A DNA stretch of 58,778 nucleotides from Hyphomicrobiales bacterium (GTDB lineage: Bacteria > Pseudomonadota > Alphaproteobacteria > Rhizobiales > OSC116), in the NCBI GenBank assembly GCA_002401855.1, contig NVUH01000035.1:1-58778 (forward strand), read 5' to 3'. Numbering within the stretch: the stretch's first letter is position 1; every line of letters starts with the position of its first letter. This document shows, one piece after another, positions 37,272 through 46,048 of the stretch. A program made the position numbers and the translations under genes. The notes under the pieces were generated by a model. The model was not told the DNA's origin. It worked only from the letters and a program-made list of their open reading frames with translations, and did no database searches.

Positions 37272-38324
37272 TCAATAAGTAATGATAATTTTACCATCAG
37301 TCTTTTTTGTCGCCGCAGCTAAACCTGTCACAATGTCTTTCAACGGCAACTTAGTCGCCACATCGGTAGTCCATTTTTTCGTTGCAAATCGCGTTTGCAC
37401 TTGGGTAAATACTTTTACCTTTTCCTCATAGGGCGTATCGTGCATCCAATTGACCAACCAAAACCCTTCAATCTTTTTATTCATAAATATCATCTGCCCC
37501 ATTTGTTCTATCTTCGGCGCTTCTGGGCTTAATTTGCCATAACCAACCCAACGGGTAAAGGCAGGCATGGCAGTAAAAATATCGGCCGAGATTTGGTCAC
37601 AAACTGCATCCAACATCATCCGCGGTTTAAGTGATTTCATCACCACTTGCGTTTTATCTGCAAAATCAGCATCAGCTGTCACCAACACTCCTTCTGCACC
37701 CAAGCTTTTAAGATTATCCGCAACGTCAGCCCGCCTAACCACCGCAATTGGCTTTAACCCCAAATCACGCCCCAAACCAATCATCAATTTGCCCAATTGG
37801 CTAGACGCCGCCGTGATGACAAACGCATCACCTTTTTGCTGTTCATAATGCTGCACCACCAAATCAACCATCGCCACCGCGGTTAGCGGGTTAACAATCA
37901 ATGCCGCACCATCAACATCACTCACCTCTGGCGCCAGTGGCACACATGTATTGCCATTGGTCAAAGCATATTCAGCCCATGTGCCGCTGCCATCGAGCGA
38001 AACCGCAAATGCCACCCGCTGGCCAAGCAAGCTTTTCGGCGCTTCATCACCCAAAGCCACAACAGTGCCGCAGCCTTCAAACCCAGCAGGCAAACCCTTG
38101 CGCCGTGGCTGACCATATTCACCTTTAATAAAATGTAAATCAGATGGGTTGACTGACGAAGCAATCATCTGAATCAACACTTGTTTGCCTTCTGGTTTCG
38201 GCACAGCAATGGTCGCGTCTTTAACATAATCTCCGGCATCATCAATAATCGGCCCTTCGGCTGTGCCTGAATATCCATCTTCAAGCTGTATCACTGCATG
38301 CATTTCTTCTGCTATATTTGTCAT
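37272..38324 (-). CDS. Zinc-free MDR oxidoreductase (enoyl reductase/quinone oxidoreductase-like)
   Basis: Medium-chain reductase of 350 residues with SSVNPSDLHFIKGEYG near residue 55, the GFEGCGTVVALG segment near 82, and the cofactor-binding segment ITAASSQLGKLMIGLGRD near 175, a variant of the usual Gly-rich motif. AGAGGTAG before the ATG at 38324 excludes a much longer in-frame start that would overlap the upstream gene. Embedded among acyl-CoA dehydrogenases, it may reduce an unsaturated acyl or keto intermediate. Confidence 0.86.
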   Translation of the reverse strand: MTNIAEEMHAVIQLEDGYSGTAEGPIIDDAGDYVKDATIAVPKPEGKQVLIQMIASSVNPSDLHFIKGEYGQPRRKGLPAGFEGCGTVVALGDEAPKSLLGQRVAFAVSLDGSGTWAEYALTNGNTCVPLAPEVSDVDGAALIVNPLTAVAMVDLVVQHYEQQKGDAFVITAASSQLGKLMIGLGRDLGLKPIAVVRRADVADNLKSLGAEGVLVTADADFADKTQVVMKSLKPRMMLDAVCDQISADIFTAMPAFTRWVGYGKLSPEAPKIEQMGQMIFMNKKIEGFWLVNWMHDTPYEEKVKVFTQVQTRFATKKWTTDVATKLPLKDIVTGLAAATKKTDGKIIITY

Positions 38325-38334
38325 ATTTCTACCT

Positions 38335-39579
38335 CTACCACTTTTCTTGCGAATGTTTTCTAAGTTCAGCCCGCGCCACTTGCATACGATGCACCGCATC
38401 TGGGCCATCAGCAAGGCGTAAAGTGCGCAAATGAGTCCATTGCAGCGCCAACATCGTGTCTTGCGAAACGCCCTGCCCGCCAAACATTTGAATCGCTTCA
38501 TCTGTTACTTTAAGTGCCACCCGAGGCGCCACAACTTTAATCTGGCTAATCCACGGTGCAGCGGCGCGGGCATTGCCTTGGTCCATCATCCATGCAGCTT
38601 TCAGGCACAACAACCGCGCTTGCTCAATTTCCATGCGGCATTCGGCAATAATATCATAATTCGCACCCAGTTTAATGACAGGTTTGCCAAATGCCTCACG
38701 CGCCATGCCGCGCTTGCACATCAGCTCCAACGCCATTTCTGCTTGCCCAATCGCCCGCATACAATGGTGAATCCTCCCAGGGCCTAAACGACCTTGGCTA
38801 ATCTCAAACCCGCGTCCTTCGCCCAATAATAAATTTTCAGCAGGCACGCGTACATTTTCAAATTTTATATGCAAATGCCCGTGCGGCGCGTCATCATGGC
38901 CAAACACTTGCATCGGGCGCAGCTTCATAATGCCCGCCGTTTCCGCATCCACCACAATCATCGAATGGCGCTGATGCTTGGGCGCATCGTCATCACCCGT
39001 TTTAACCATCACAATATAAACCTTACAACGAGGGTCACCCGCACCTGATGACCACCATTTTTCACCATTCAGAATATATTCATCACCATCTCGCACACAT
39101 GTCATGGCGATATTGGTCGCGTCAGATGACGCCACATCAGGCTCAGTCATCAAATAAGCCGATCTGATCTCGCCATTCAATAAGGGTTGCAACCATTGTT
39201 TTTTATGCGTCTCGTTGCCATAACGCTCCAACACTTCCATATTACCCGTGTCAGGCGCGCTGCAATTAAATATCTCGGCCGCCAACATGCATTTACCCAT
39301 TTCTTCGGCCAAATACGCATATTCGACAGTCGATAAACCATAACCACGTTCAGAATCAGTCAGCCAAAAATTCCACAACCCTGCTTTTTTGGCTTTGGTT
39401 TTGAGTGTCTGCAATATCTCTGTCTGCCGCGCGGTATGCGTCCACCTATCGCCAACATTTGTTTCGGCGTAAAATTCATCATTCAACGGCGCTATGTCGT
39501 CCCGCACCATATTGGCCACTTGCTCAACCAAATCTTGCGCCCGCTCCGTCATACCCAGAGCCATTACATTACCATTCAT
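38335..39579 (-). CDS. Acyl-CoA dehydrogenase, ACAD10/11-like
   Basis: A 414-residue dehydrogenase distinct from its neighbours. Segments such as FNCSAPDTGNMEVL, MTEPDVASSDATNI, KWWSSGAGDPRC, VFGHDDAPHGH and GPGRIHHCMRAIG match, as I recall them, the dehydrogenase half of animal ACAD10/ACAD11 and its bacterial relatives. In those systems this domain acts on 4-phosphooxy-acyl-CoA made by an APH-like kinase. Such a kinase is encoded nearby at 42060-43085. AAGGA precedes the ATG. It is the first gene of the operon to 32595, immediately behind operator site C. Confidence 0.88.
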   Translation of the reverse strand: MNGNVMALGMTERAQDLVEQVANMVRDDIAPLNDEFYAETNVGDRWTHTARQTEILQTLKTKAKKAGLWNFWLTDSERGYGLSTVEYAYLAEEMGKCMLAAEIFNCSAPDTGNMEVLERYGNETHKKQWLQPLLNGEIRSAYLMTEPDVASSDATNIAMTCVRDGDEYILNGEKWWSSGAGDPRCKVYIVMVKTGDDDAPKHQRHSMIVVDAETAGIMKLRPMQVFGHDDAPHGHLHIKFENVRVPAENLLLGEGRGFEISQGRLGPGRIHHCMRAIGQAEMALELMCKRGMAREAFGKPVIKLGANYDIIAECRMEIEQARLLCLKAAWMMDQGNARAAAPWISQIKVVAPRVALKVTDEAIQMFGGQGVSQDTMLALQWTHLRTLRLADGPDAVHRMQVARAELRKHSQEKW

Positions 39580-39657
39580 AATAAATTCCTTCAGCTACTA
39601 ATTCTTTGCTTATTCATAAAATTTCGAAATTGCTTTACACAGCATGGCTTAATCAAG

Positions 39658-39673
39658 CATACTACGGAGTATG
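39658..39673. promoter_or_regulatory. TetR-type operator, site C (dehydrogenase operon and divergent maoC operon)
   Basis: CATACT (39658-39663) and AGTATG (39668-39673) form 6-bp arms around 4 bases, the same core and spacing as sites A and B. It lies between the divergent starts at 39579 and 39705. Nearby promoter-like elements are TTTACA (39634-39639) with CATACT 18 bases later on the plus strand, and TTGACA (39675-39680) on the minus strand. Confidence 0.7.
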
Positions 39674-39704
39674 TTGTCAACCAGATCTATCAAGGAATTT
39701 ATCG

Positions 39705-40163
39705 GTGAATAAAAGCATTTCACTACCCCAATTAGAGAATCAAAACGGCCAACATGTCGGCACGTCCGATTGGATTGATGTCAACCAAACTATGATTGAT
39801 GAATTTGCCGAAGTGACGCAAGACAAACAATATATTCACATCGACCCAGTTCGCGCTGCACAAACCCCATTTGGCGGCACCATAGCACACGGGTTTTTAA
39901 CCTTGTCATTATCATCCAAAATGTCAAAATGCCTGCCAAAAGTTGAGAACAGCATTATGACGGTTAATTATGGCCTCGAAAAACTGCGCTTCATTGCAGC
40001 TGTGCCATCAGGCTCAAAAATACGCGGTCATTTTAAACAGCTAAAACTAGAACAAAAATCAGCCAATCAACGCCTCATTCATTATGAGCTGACAATCGAG
40101 ATCGAAAACCACCCAAAACCCGCCCTCATTGCAGAATTAATCACCATGATCGCACTAGCATAA
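39705..40163 (+). CDS. MaoC-family (R)-enoyl-CoA hydratase
   Basis: Hotdog-fold hydratase of 152 residues. The hydratase motif is visible as the FAEVTQDKQYIHIDPVRA segment (Asp and His) followed by FGGTIAHGFLTLSL. The GTG at 39705 has AAGGAA at correct spacing; an in-frame ATG at 39606 would put operator site C inside the coding region, so it was rejected. It starts the plus-strand operon with thiolase, phosphatase, kinase and probably TetR. Confidence 0.88.
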   Translation: MNKSISLPQLENQNGQHVGTSDWIDVNQTMIDEFAEVTQDKQYIHIDPVRAAQTPFGGTIAHGFLTLSLSSKMSKCLPKVENSIMTVNYGLEKLRFIAAVPSGSKIRGHFKQLKLEQKSANQRLIHYELTIEIENHPKPALIAELITMIALA

Positions 40164-40189
40164 TCCCTCTACCACTAAGGAAATAACCC

Positions 40190-41395
40190 ATGAGCCAAGA
40201 CATCGTAATCGTCTCCACCGCCCGCACCCCCATTGGCAAAGCCTATCGCGGTGCATTTAACGACACCGCTGCCCAAACTTTGGCAGGCCACGCAATCGAA
40301 CATGCGGTTGCCCGTGCAGGTGTTGATGGTGCAGAAATTGAAGATGTGATTATGGGCGCTGCCCTACAACAAGGCGCAACAGGCGGCAACATCGCCCGCC
40401 AAGCCGCCTTACGTGCTGGCTTGCCAACCTCAGTTTCTGGCATGTCGCTCGATCGCCAATGCGCATCTGGCCTGATGGCCATTGCGGTCGCCGCAGGGCG
40501 TATATCAGCAGGCGAAGTAGACATCGTCATTGGCGGCGGTGTAGAATCAGTATCCTTGGTACAAAATGATAAAATGAACATGTTCAGAGCTGCCGACCCG
40601 TGGCTCAAGCAAAACAAACCCGCCATCTATATGAGCATGCTAGAAACCGCCGAGATTGTCGCCGAACGTTATGGCATCAGCCGTGATGCGCAGGATGAAT
40701 ATGCCTACCAATCACAAATGCGCACAGCAAAAGCTCAAGCCGATGGCCGTTTAGATGCCGAAATCATACCCATCAGCACCAGCATGAAAGTGCAAGACCG
40801 CGAGACCAAAGAAATCAGCGATCACAAAATCACTCTCAGCAAAGATGAGGGCAATCGAGCTTCAACCACAGTCGAAAACCTCAATGGCCTAAAGCTAGTT
40901 TTCAATGACGGCCTACAAGTCAAACAAGGCAAATATATCACCGCGGGCAACGCCTCACAATTATCCGATGGCGCATCAGCTTGTGTATTGATGACCGCCA
41001 AAATGGCCGAACAACGCGGCTTAAAACCCCTAGGCTATTTCCGCGGTATATCAGTTGCAGGTTGTGAGCCAGACGAAATGGGCATTGGGCCAATTTTAGC
41101 CGTGCCAAAATTACTCGCCAAACACGGCCTAACCATTGATGACATCGGCATCTGGGAGCTAAACGAAGCCTTCGCCTCTCAAGCCCTTTATTGCCGCAAT
41201 AAGCTGGGCATTGACCCCGCTAAATTTAACGTCAATGGCGGCGCAATATCCATCGGCCACCCATACGGCATGTCAGGCGCACGCATGGCTGGCCACGTAA
41301 TGATTGAAGGCAAACGCCAAGGTGTAAAATATGGCGTCGTCACCATGTGTGTCGGCGGTGGCATGGGCGCGGCTGGCCTGTTTGAAATGGCGTAA
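40190..41395 (+). CDS. Thiolase (acetyl-CoA C-acyltransferase)
   Basis: Degradative thiolase of 401 residues, cleaving 3-ketoacyl-CoA to acetyl-CoA (or propionyl-CoA) and a shortened acyl-CoA. The nucleophile is Cys91 (DRQCASGL), with His357 (IGHPYGMSG) and Cys387 ([11 protein letters not shown]) completing the active site. It provides the last beta-oxidation step for the island. It follows maoC by 26 bases. Confidence 0.93.
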   Translation: MSQDIVIVSTARTPIGKAYRGAFNDTAAQTLAGHAIEHAVARAGVDGAEIEDVIMGAALQQGATGGNIARQAALRAGLPTSVSGMSLDRQCASGLMAIAVAAGRISAGEVDIVIGGGVESVSLVQNDKMNMFRAADPWLKQNKPAIYMSMLETAEIVAERYGISRDAQDEYAYQSQMRTAKAQADGRLDAEIIPISTSMKVQDRETKEISDHKITLSKDEGNRASTTVENLNGLKLVFNDGLQVKQGKYITAGNASQLSDGASACVLMTAKMAEQRGLKPLGYFRGISVAGCEPDEMGIGPILAVPKLLAKHGLTIDDIGIWELNEAFASQALYCRNKLGIDPAKFNVNGGAISIGHPYGMSGARMAGHVMIEGKRQGVKYGVVTMCVGGGMGAAGLFEMA

Positions 41396-41407
41396 ACGAG
41401 GGCATTG

Positions 41408-42067
41408 ATGCAAGAAATATTATTGGTCAGGCATGGTCAGGCATCATATGGTGCACATGATTATGACAATTTATCAGAATTGGGACACCAACAAAGCTTT
41501 TGGCTGGGCGCGCACTTGCAGCAACTCGGCTTTGTGCCTTCGCTCGCTGTAGATGGCACACTCAAACGCCATGTGCAAACTCTCGACCAAGTCGCAAAAT
41601 CTCTGCACATCAGCAACCAAGCCAGCGACAAAGCCTTCAGCGAAATAAATATAAAAGCCATATTCACCGCATACCGCAATAAATATGATAACTTACCTGC
41701 TTTTGAGCAAGACACAAAATTACTGAATGCAGCTCTGCGCATGGTGCTAACCGCATGGTTTGAAGCGCGGATTAGTACAGGCGGCGAGACATGGCAAGGT
41801 TATATAATGCGCATCAACCAAGGCTTAGAGCGGTTCAAAAACCAAGGTGACAACATTTTGCTCATCACCTCAGGCGGGGCAATCGCCGCTGCTGTTGGCG
41901 CCACGCTCAACCTAGATGCCGCGACACAAGTGGCTATCTTCACCAAATTGCACAATAGCTCAGTCACCAAATTAATCCGCACCAAATCTGGCCTTGAGCT
42001 GCACAGCCTTAACAATGTCGCGCATTTAGAAACCGCAGATCGCAAAGGAGCCTTAACCTATGTCTAG
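41408..42067 (+). CDS. Histidine phosphatase family protein
   Basis: Phosphoglycerate-mutase-like phosphatase of 219 residues with the catalytic LVRHGQAS at residues 5-12 and the second histidine region reduced to ITSGGAIAAA, where members usually have a His; this may lower or change activity. The ATG at 41408 is preferred over the adjacent TTG. Its last 8 bases overlap the kinase gene, implying coupled translation with a kinase of acyl-CoA metabolism. Confidence 0.83.
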   Translation: MQEILLVRHGQASYGAHDYDNLSELGHQQSFWLGAHLQQLGFVPSLAVDGTLKRHVQTLDQVAKSLHISNQASDKAFSEINIKAIFTAYRNKYDNLPAFEQDTKLLNAALRMVLTAWFEARISTGGETWQGYIMRINQGLERFKNQGDNILLITSGGAIAAAVGATLNLDAATQVAIFTKLHNSSVTKLIRTKSGLELHSLNNVAHLETADRKGALTYV

Positions 42068-43085
42068 CAATCTTTATGATTTTGATTTGGCCGAATTAGA
42101 AACCTACCTAAATGACAACATCACTGGTTTTGGCACATTAACTAGCATGGATAAATTCTCCGACGGCCAATCTAACCCAACCTATAAGCTGCAAACGGCA
42201 AACAAAGCCTATGTATTACGTGCCAAACCGCCCGGCAAATTATTAGGCTCCGCCCATCAAGTCGACCGCGAATATCGCGTGATGAACGCCCTCGCCGCAT
42301 CAAATGTGCCCGTGCCACAAATGCATCATTTATCAACTAACGACAACCCGTTAGGGGTCATGTTCCTTGTTATGGAATTTATCGATGGCCGTATATTTTG
42401 GGATCCCGCCCTGCCCAATGCCACAAATGCCGACCGCACCGCAATTTTCAACCAGATGAATAACACCCTCGCCGCGTTGCACAGTGTCAATATAGAAGCC
42501 GCAGGCTTGGCTGATTACGGAAAGCCTGGCAATTATTTTGTCCGCCAAACAGGCCGTTGGATCAAACAATATCACGCGTCTGAGCTGGTCGCCAATCCCC
42601 AAATTGACCGCATCATCGATTGGCTCAATGACCATATGGTCGAAGATGATGGCCAAATCTCACTGGTACATGGCGATTTTCGCATCGACAACATGGTATT
42701 TAACACCGATCACCCCCAATTATTAGCCGTGCTAGATTGGGAATTATCCACTCTCGGCCATGGCCTTGCCGATTTATCTTACCAATGCATGCAATGGCGC
42801 TTGCCCGCATCCGCAGCTTTGGGCGGTTTAGGCGGGTTAGACCGTGCAGAGTTGGGCATACCTAGCGAACAAGATTATATCGGCCAATATCTCGACAAGT
42901 GCAGTCTGCCGCCGATAGACAATTGGGATTTCTATTTAATCTTTAGTATATTCAGGCTCATTGCCATTGTCCAAGGCGTCATAAAACGCAGCCAAGATGG
43001 CAATGCATCTGACCCGAAAAGCACCAACCGCATGCAAAAAGTCAGCACCCACCTTACCGAAATGGCAATTGGCTTGATAAAATAG
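42060..43085 (+). CDS. APH-family kinase, ACAD10/11 and LvaA-like
   Basis: Aminoglycoside-phosphotransferase-fold kinase of 341 residues: the catalytic loop is HGDFRIDN (Asp206, Asn211), the metal-binding motif is LDWELSTLG (Asp226), and the N-lobe has GQSNPTYKL. Family members of this shape include the kinase domain of ACAD11 and, as I recall, LvaA of the levulinate operon, which phosphorylate 4-hydroxyacyl-CoA so that the hydroxyl can be eliminated. An antibiotic-resistance role is unlikely given the operon. It overlaps the phosphatase gene by 8 bases. Confidence 0.87.
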   Translation: MSSNLYDFDLAELETYLNDNITGFGTLTSMDKFSDGQSNPTYKLQTANKAYVLRAKPPGKLLGSAHQVDREYRVMNALAASNVPVPQMHHLSTNDNPLGVMFLVMEFIDGRIFWDPALPNATNADRTAIFNQMNNTLAALHSVNIEAAGLADYGKPGNYFVRQTGRWIKQYHASELVANPQIDRIIDWLNDHMVEDDGQISLVHGDFRIDNMVFNTDHPQLLAVLDWELSTLGHGLADLSYQCMQWRLPASAALGGLGGLDRAELGIPSEQDYIGQYLDKCSLPPIDNWDFYLIFSIFRLIAIVQGVIKRSQDGNASDPKSTNRMQKVSTHLTEMAIGLIK

Positions 43086-43128
43086 CAACCATCTGCTATG
43101 TCAAGCAACAGCCAAGAATAGAGAAAAA

Positions 43129-43737
43129 ATGTTAGATAGAAAAACTTCATCAAAAACCGAGATTTTAGACGCCGCCGCCAATTGCTTTATGGAACTTGGC
43201 TCTGACGTCGCGTCAATTGATGACATTGCCCGCACATTAGGTGCCACCAAAGGTCGTATCTATCATCATTTTTCATCCAAAGGTGCGTTATTAAGCGCCG
43301 TGCGCATGCGGGCGATTATGTTTATATTGGATGAAGTAACCCCGATTGTTAATAACAGTGAAGCTCCCATCAACACTTTGCATGACATGGCTTACACTCA
43401 TGTATTAAAAATACTAGAAACCTTACCTTATCATCGGGTTGTATTGCAGCATTATCGTAAAAACGCCGCCAAATCGACCACCGATTATGAACGCAAACTC
43501 ATCTCGGAAATTGAAGCCAAGCGTCAATTATATGAAAACCTATATCGCGATATTTTAGAGCAAGGCATGAAAACTGGAGATTTCATCAAACGCGATATAT
43601 CGGTGGCTTTGCATTCAGTTTTGCTAATGCTCAACTCGCCCGTTTTTTGGTTCACCCCGCTAAAAAAGAATGAACGCAAAAACCGCGAAGAAATAGCCAA
43701 ACAATTGGCCGATATGGCTGTCGCCTGCTTACGCTAA
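43129..43737 (+). CDS. TetR/AcrR-family transcriptional regulator
   Basis: Regulator of 202 residues. The helix-turn-helix is at about residues 25-50 (ASIDDIARTLGATKGRIYHHF), and the C-terminal helical domain shows no close family signature I can name. It lies 43 bases after the kinase, in the same direction, so it is probably expressed from the site C promoter and autoregulated. The shared dyads A, B and C make it the candidate repressor of the whole island, probably released by an acyl-CoA intermediate. Confidence 0.92.
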   Translation: MLDRKTSSKTEILDAAANCFMELGSDVASIDDIARTLGATKGRIYHHFSSKGALLSAVRMRAIMFILDEVTPIVNNSEAPINTLHDMAYTHVLKILETLPYHRVVLQHYRKNAAKSTTDYERKLISEIEAKRQLYENLYRDILEQGMKTGDFIKRDISVALHSVLLMLNSPVFWFTPLKKNERKNREEIAKQLADMAVACLR

Positions 43738-43766
43738 ACAGCAGACCTCATTTCATCAAAACCATA

Positions 43767-44267
43767 TTAAGATAGAGCTGCCAAAGCCGCTGCATAATCA
43801 GGCTCATCAGTCACTTCACCAACCAATTCGGCATATTGCACAATGCCAGCTTTATCCAAAACAACCACCGCGCGGGCGCTGATATTTCTCAATGCACCTT
43901 CAGTAATTTTCACCCCATAATCTTCAAGCACTTCTTGGTTGCGAAAGGTCGAGCCAGTTTTAACCGCTTCAATGCCTTCTGCACCACAAAACCGCCCCGC
44001 CGCAAATGGTAAATCTTGCGAAATAGCCAATATCACTGTATCGGTAAGATTTGCAGCTTCTTCATTAAATTTACGCATGCCTGCCGCACACACACCTGTA
44101 TCAACACTCGGAAAAAAACTTAAAACAATATTTTGTCCTTTAAGCGATGCCAAAGTGATGTCAGCCAAATCGGCTCCCGTCACCGTAAAATCTGGAGCTT
44201 GATTGCCTTTTTGTGGAAATTCACCCGCCAAAGCGGTTTTTTCGCCATTCAATGTAACTGATGCCAT
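43767..44267 (-). CDS. tpx: Thiol peroxidase
   Basis: Periredoxin-family lipid/alkyl hydroperoxide peroxidase of 166 residues. The peroxidatic Cys60 lies in SVDTGVC and the resolving Cys94 in DLPFAAGRFC, as in E. coli Tpx. AGGAAG precedes the ATG at 44267, excluding the upstream start at 44291. It is convergent with the TetR gene and its own promoter region is short; it acts in the cytoplasm against peroxides with thioredoxin as the usual reductant. Confidence 0.93.
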   Translation of the reverse strand: MASVTLNGEKTALAGEFPQKGNQAPDFTVTGADLADITLASLKGQNIVLSFFPSVDTGVCAAGMRKFNEEAANLTDTVILAISQDLPFAAGRFCGAEGIEAVKTGSTFRNQEVLEDYGVKITEGALRNISARAVVVLDKAGIVQYAELVGEVTDEPDYAAALAALS

Positions 44268-44366
44268 TAGTCTTCCTTTTTCAATGCACACGAAAGTGCA
44301 AATTTAACAGATTAATGGCTAGACTATATCAACACACTGATTCTTGCACTCACTATTCCCCTTAAA

Positions 44367-45062
44367 TCACTTCCTATTCACCATACGCATAAAGGCGCCG
44401 GCATACAGAAAACAAAACACACCCCACGGAATGAGCGATAAAAAAGCCATGCTCATGCCAACAATGCCAAAACTTGCTGGCACCGTCATCAACAAGCCGG
44501 CCATCATGCCACTATGGGCATTCATACGGCTAAAATGAGCGCTTCCATACATCGCAAAAGCAAATAACAACAGTGCAATTGCATTCAACATATAATAGAC
44601 AACATAAGCCGTGCCCGTAAATATTGCCATCGCCCCATGCCCCGCAGCCAACAATTGATTTCGAACATCAATGTCACTAGTTGCAGCATATTGCCCGCTC
44701 AAATTCAGCATTTCAAAACTAGGATTAGATGCAAAATACAGGGCCAAGCCCATAAACCCAGAAACCATTGCCAGCAATATCAAAGCTTTATTTTCCAGCC
44801 ATAAAACCACCGCCAAGCCCAAATAAATCAAAGCCACAAAAATAATCTGCAACATAAATAATAAATCAAGGCTAATCATCCCGCGTATCGGGTTTTGCGC
44901 AAAGACCTCAAACCAAGCCTCTACATCTGTCGGCAACGGCCAAATGATAAAAAATACCGTCTGAATGGGCATAAAAGCAATAGAGCCAAAGGCCGCAATC
45001 ACCGCCATCACATATATCAACCGCCAATCCGTATTTTCATCATTCCCCTCTGAGTTTTGCAT
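44367..45062 (-). CDS. Multi-pass membrane protein, DUF4386-like
   Basis: Hydrophobic protein of 231 residues with six predicted membrane segments. The overall pattern (short polar N-terminus, a periplasmic loop after the first segment, a conserved HG in AAGHGAMAIF) is reminiscent of DUF4386 proteins, but I am not certain of the family and no function is known. Of several in-frame starts, the ATG at 45062 has GGAGG at the best spacing. An FNR-like box lies 54 bases upstream of the coding start, so oxygen-linked regulation is possible. Confidence 0.75.
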   Translation of the reverse strand: MQNSEGNDENTDWRLIYVMAVIAAFGSIAFMPIQTVFFIIWPLPTDVEAWFEVFAQNPIRGMISLDLLFMLQIIFVALIYLGLAVVLWLENKALILLAMVSGFMGLALYFASNPSFEMLNLSGQYAATSDIDVRNQLLAAGHGAMAIFTGTAYVVYYMLNAIALLLFAFAMYGSAHFSRMNAHSGMMAGLLMTVPASFGIVGMSMAFLSLIPWGVFCFLYAGAFMRMVNRK

Positions 45063-45115
45063 CATCACCTCCAGTTAAACCAGCTTATCAATAACATGTG
45101 CAAGCAACTATCTAG

Positions 45116-45129
45116 TTGACTTAAATCAA
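45116..45129. promoter_or_regulatory. FNR/CRP-family box
   Basis: TTGAC-TTAA-ATCAA matches the FNR/FnrL consensus TTGAT-N4-ATCAA in 9 of 10 positions. Relative to the minus-strand gene a TATTGA hexamer (45088-45093) is centred 32 bases away, which is class II activator geometry. Relative to the plus-strand gene it lies just upstream of a TATAAT at 45132-45137, a repressing position. Confidence 0.5.
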
Positions 45130-45194
45130 CATATAATTCTCTGTTCCTTTTAAAATTATTAACCTATAATTTAAGAAAATAAATGGGGAATCAT

Positions 45195-45959
45195 ATGAAA
45201 TTTTCGGCTTGCATTGAAATGTTATTTGTCAATGAAACAGACAGCCATGCCGAGCGCATTAAGCTAGCCCGTGAAGCGGGGCTAGATGCCGTAGAGTTTT
45301 GGAGGTGGGTGAATAAAGACATCGATATTATTGAGCAAGCGCTTAAAGATAATAATATAAAACTAGCCGCCATGATTGCCGAGCCAATGCTCGACTTAAC
45401 AAAGCAAGAAAATATTGAGCCATATTTAAATGCCATAGATGCCAGCGTTAAAACAGCGCAAAGACTTGGCGCAAATATCCTAATTGCCCAATCAGGCAAT
45501 CGCGATATATCCCGCTCGTTTCACGATCAACGCAGCTGCCTTGTGCAAACACTCCAAGCCGTGGGCAAACAGCTTGAAGGCACAGGAGTAAAATTAGCGC
45601 TCGAACCACTCAACACCCGTTATGATCACCCAGGTTATTTCCTCAACTCAACAGTTGAAGCGTTGGACATTATTGACGAGGTGAACAGCGCTAATATTGG
45701 CTTGCTATATGATGTCTATCATTCGATGGTTATGGATGAACATCCCGCCACAGTCATTGGCAATCGAGTGGATAGAATATTGCACATTCACATCGCCGAT
45801 CACCCAGGCCGTAATGAACCAGGCAGTGGCATATTAGATTTAAAAACATCTTTAAATTGGCTAGCAGACAATGGTTATAATGGCCTAATCGGGCTGGAAT
45901 ATAGACCAACCAAAGCCACAACTAAAACACTAGATAAAATATATAACATATTGAAGTGA
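45195..45959 (+). CDS. hyi: Hydroxypyruvate isomerase family protein
   Basis: TIM-barrel sugar-phosphate-isomerase-like enzyme of 254 residues. The likely metal ligands are Glu137 (ALEPLNTR), Asp173/His176 (LYDVYH), His199 (HIHIADHPGR) and Glu235 (GLEYRP). These segments follow the Hyi/Gip and OtnI pattern, so it interconverts hydroxypyruvate and tartronate semialdehyde or isomerises a 2-oxotetronate. A start at 45183 is possible, but GGGGA places the ribosome at 45195 and MKFSACIEMLF aligns with family N-termini. Confidence 0.85.
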   Translation: MKFSACIEMLFVNETDSHAERIKLAREAGLDAVEFWRWVNKDIDIIEQALKDNNIKLAAMIAEPMLDLTKQENIEPYLNAIDASVKTAQRLGANILIAQSGNRDISRSFHDQRSCLVQTLQAVGKQLEGTGVKLALEPLNTRYDHPGYFLNSTVEALDIIDEVNSANIGLLYDVYHSMVMDEHPATVIGNRVDRILHIHIADHPGRNEPGSGILDLKTSLNWLADNGYNGLIGLEYRPTKATTKTLDKIYNILK

Positions 45960-46048
45960 TTCAAAATATATAATAATTAAAATCACGTCATCATGCAACC
46001 CCGCCTTAAACATCTACCTGTTTGACTAAGCAAAAACAAAGACCATAT

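Noticed and set aside
39606..39704. N-terminal extension of the MaoC hydratase from the ATG at 39606
   Set aside because: It would put operator site C inside the coding region, has no ribosome-binding site, and encodes residues unlike the family; the GTG at 39705 has AAGGAA.
42060..43085. Aminoglycoside resistance phosphotransferase
   Set aside because: The fold is shared, but the context of thiolase, MaoC and acyl-CoA dehydrogenases and the sequence pattern fit the ACAD11/LvaA group.
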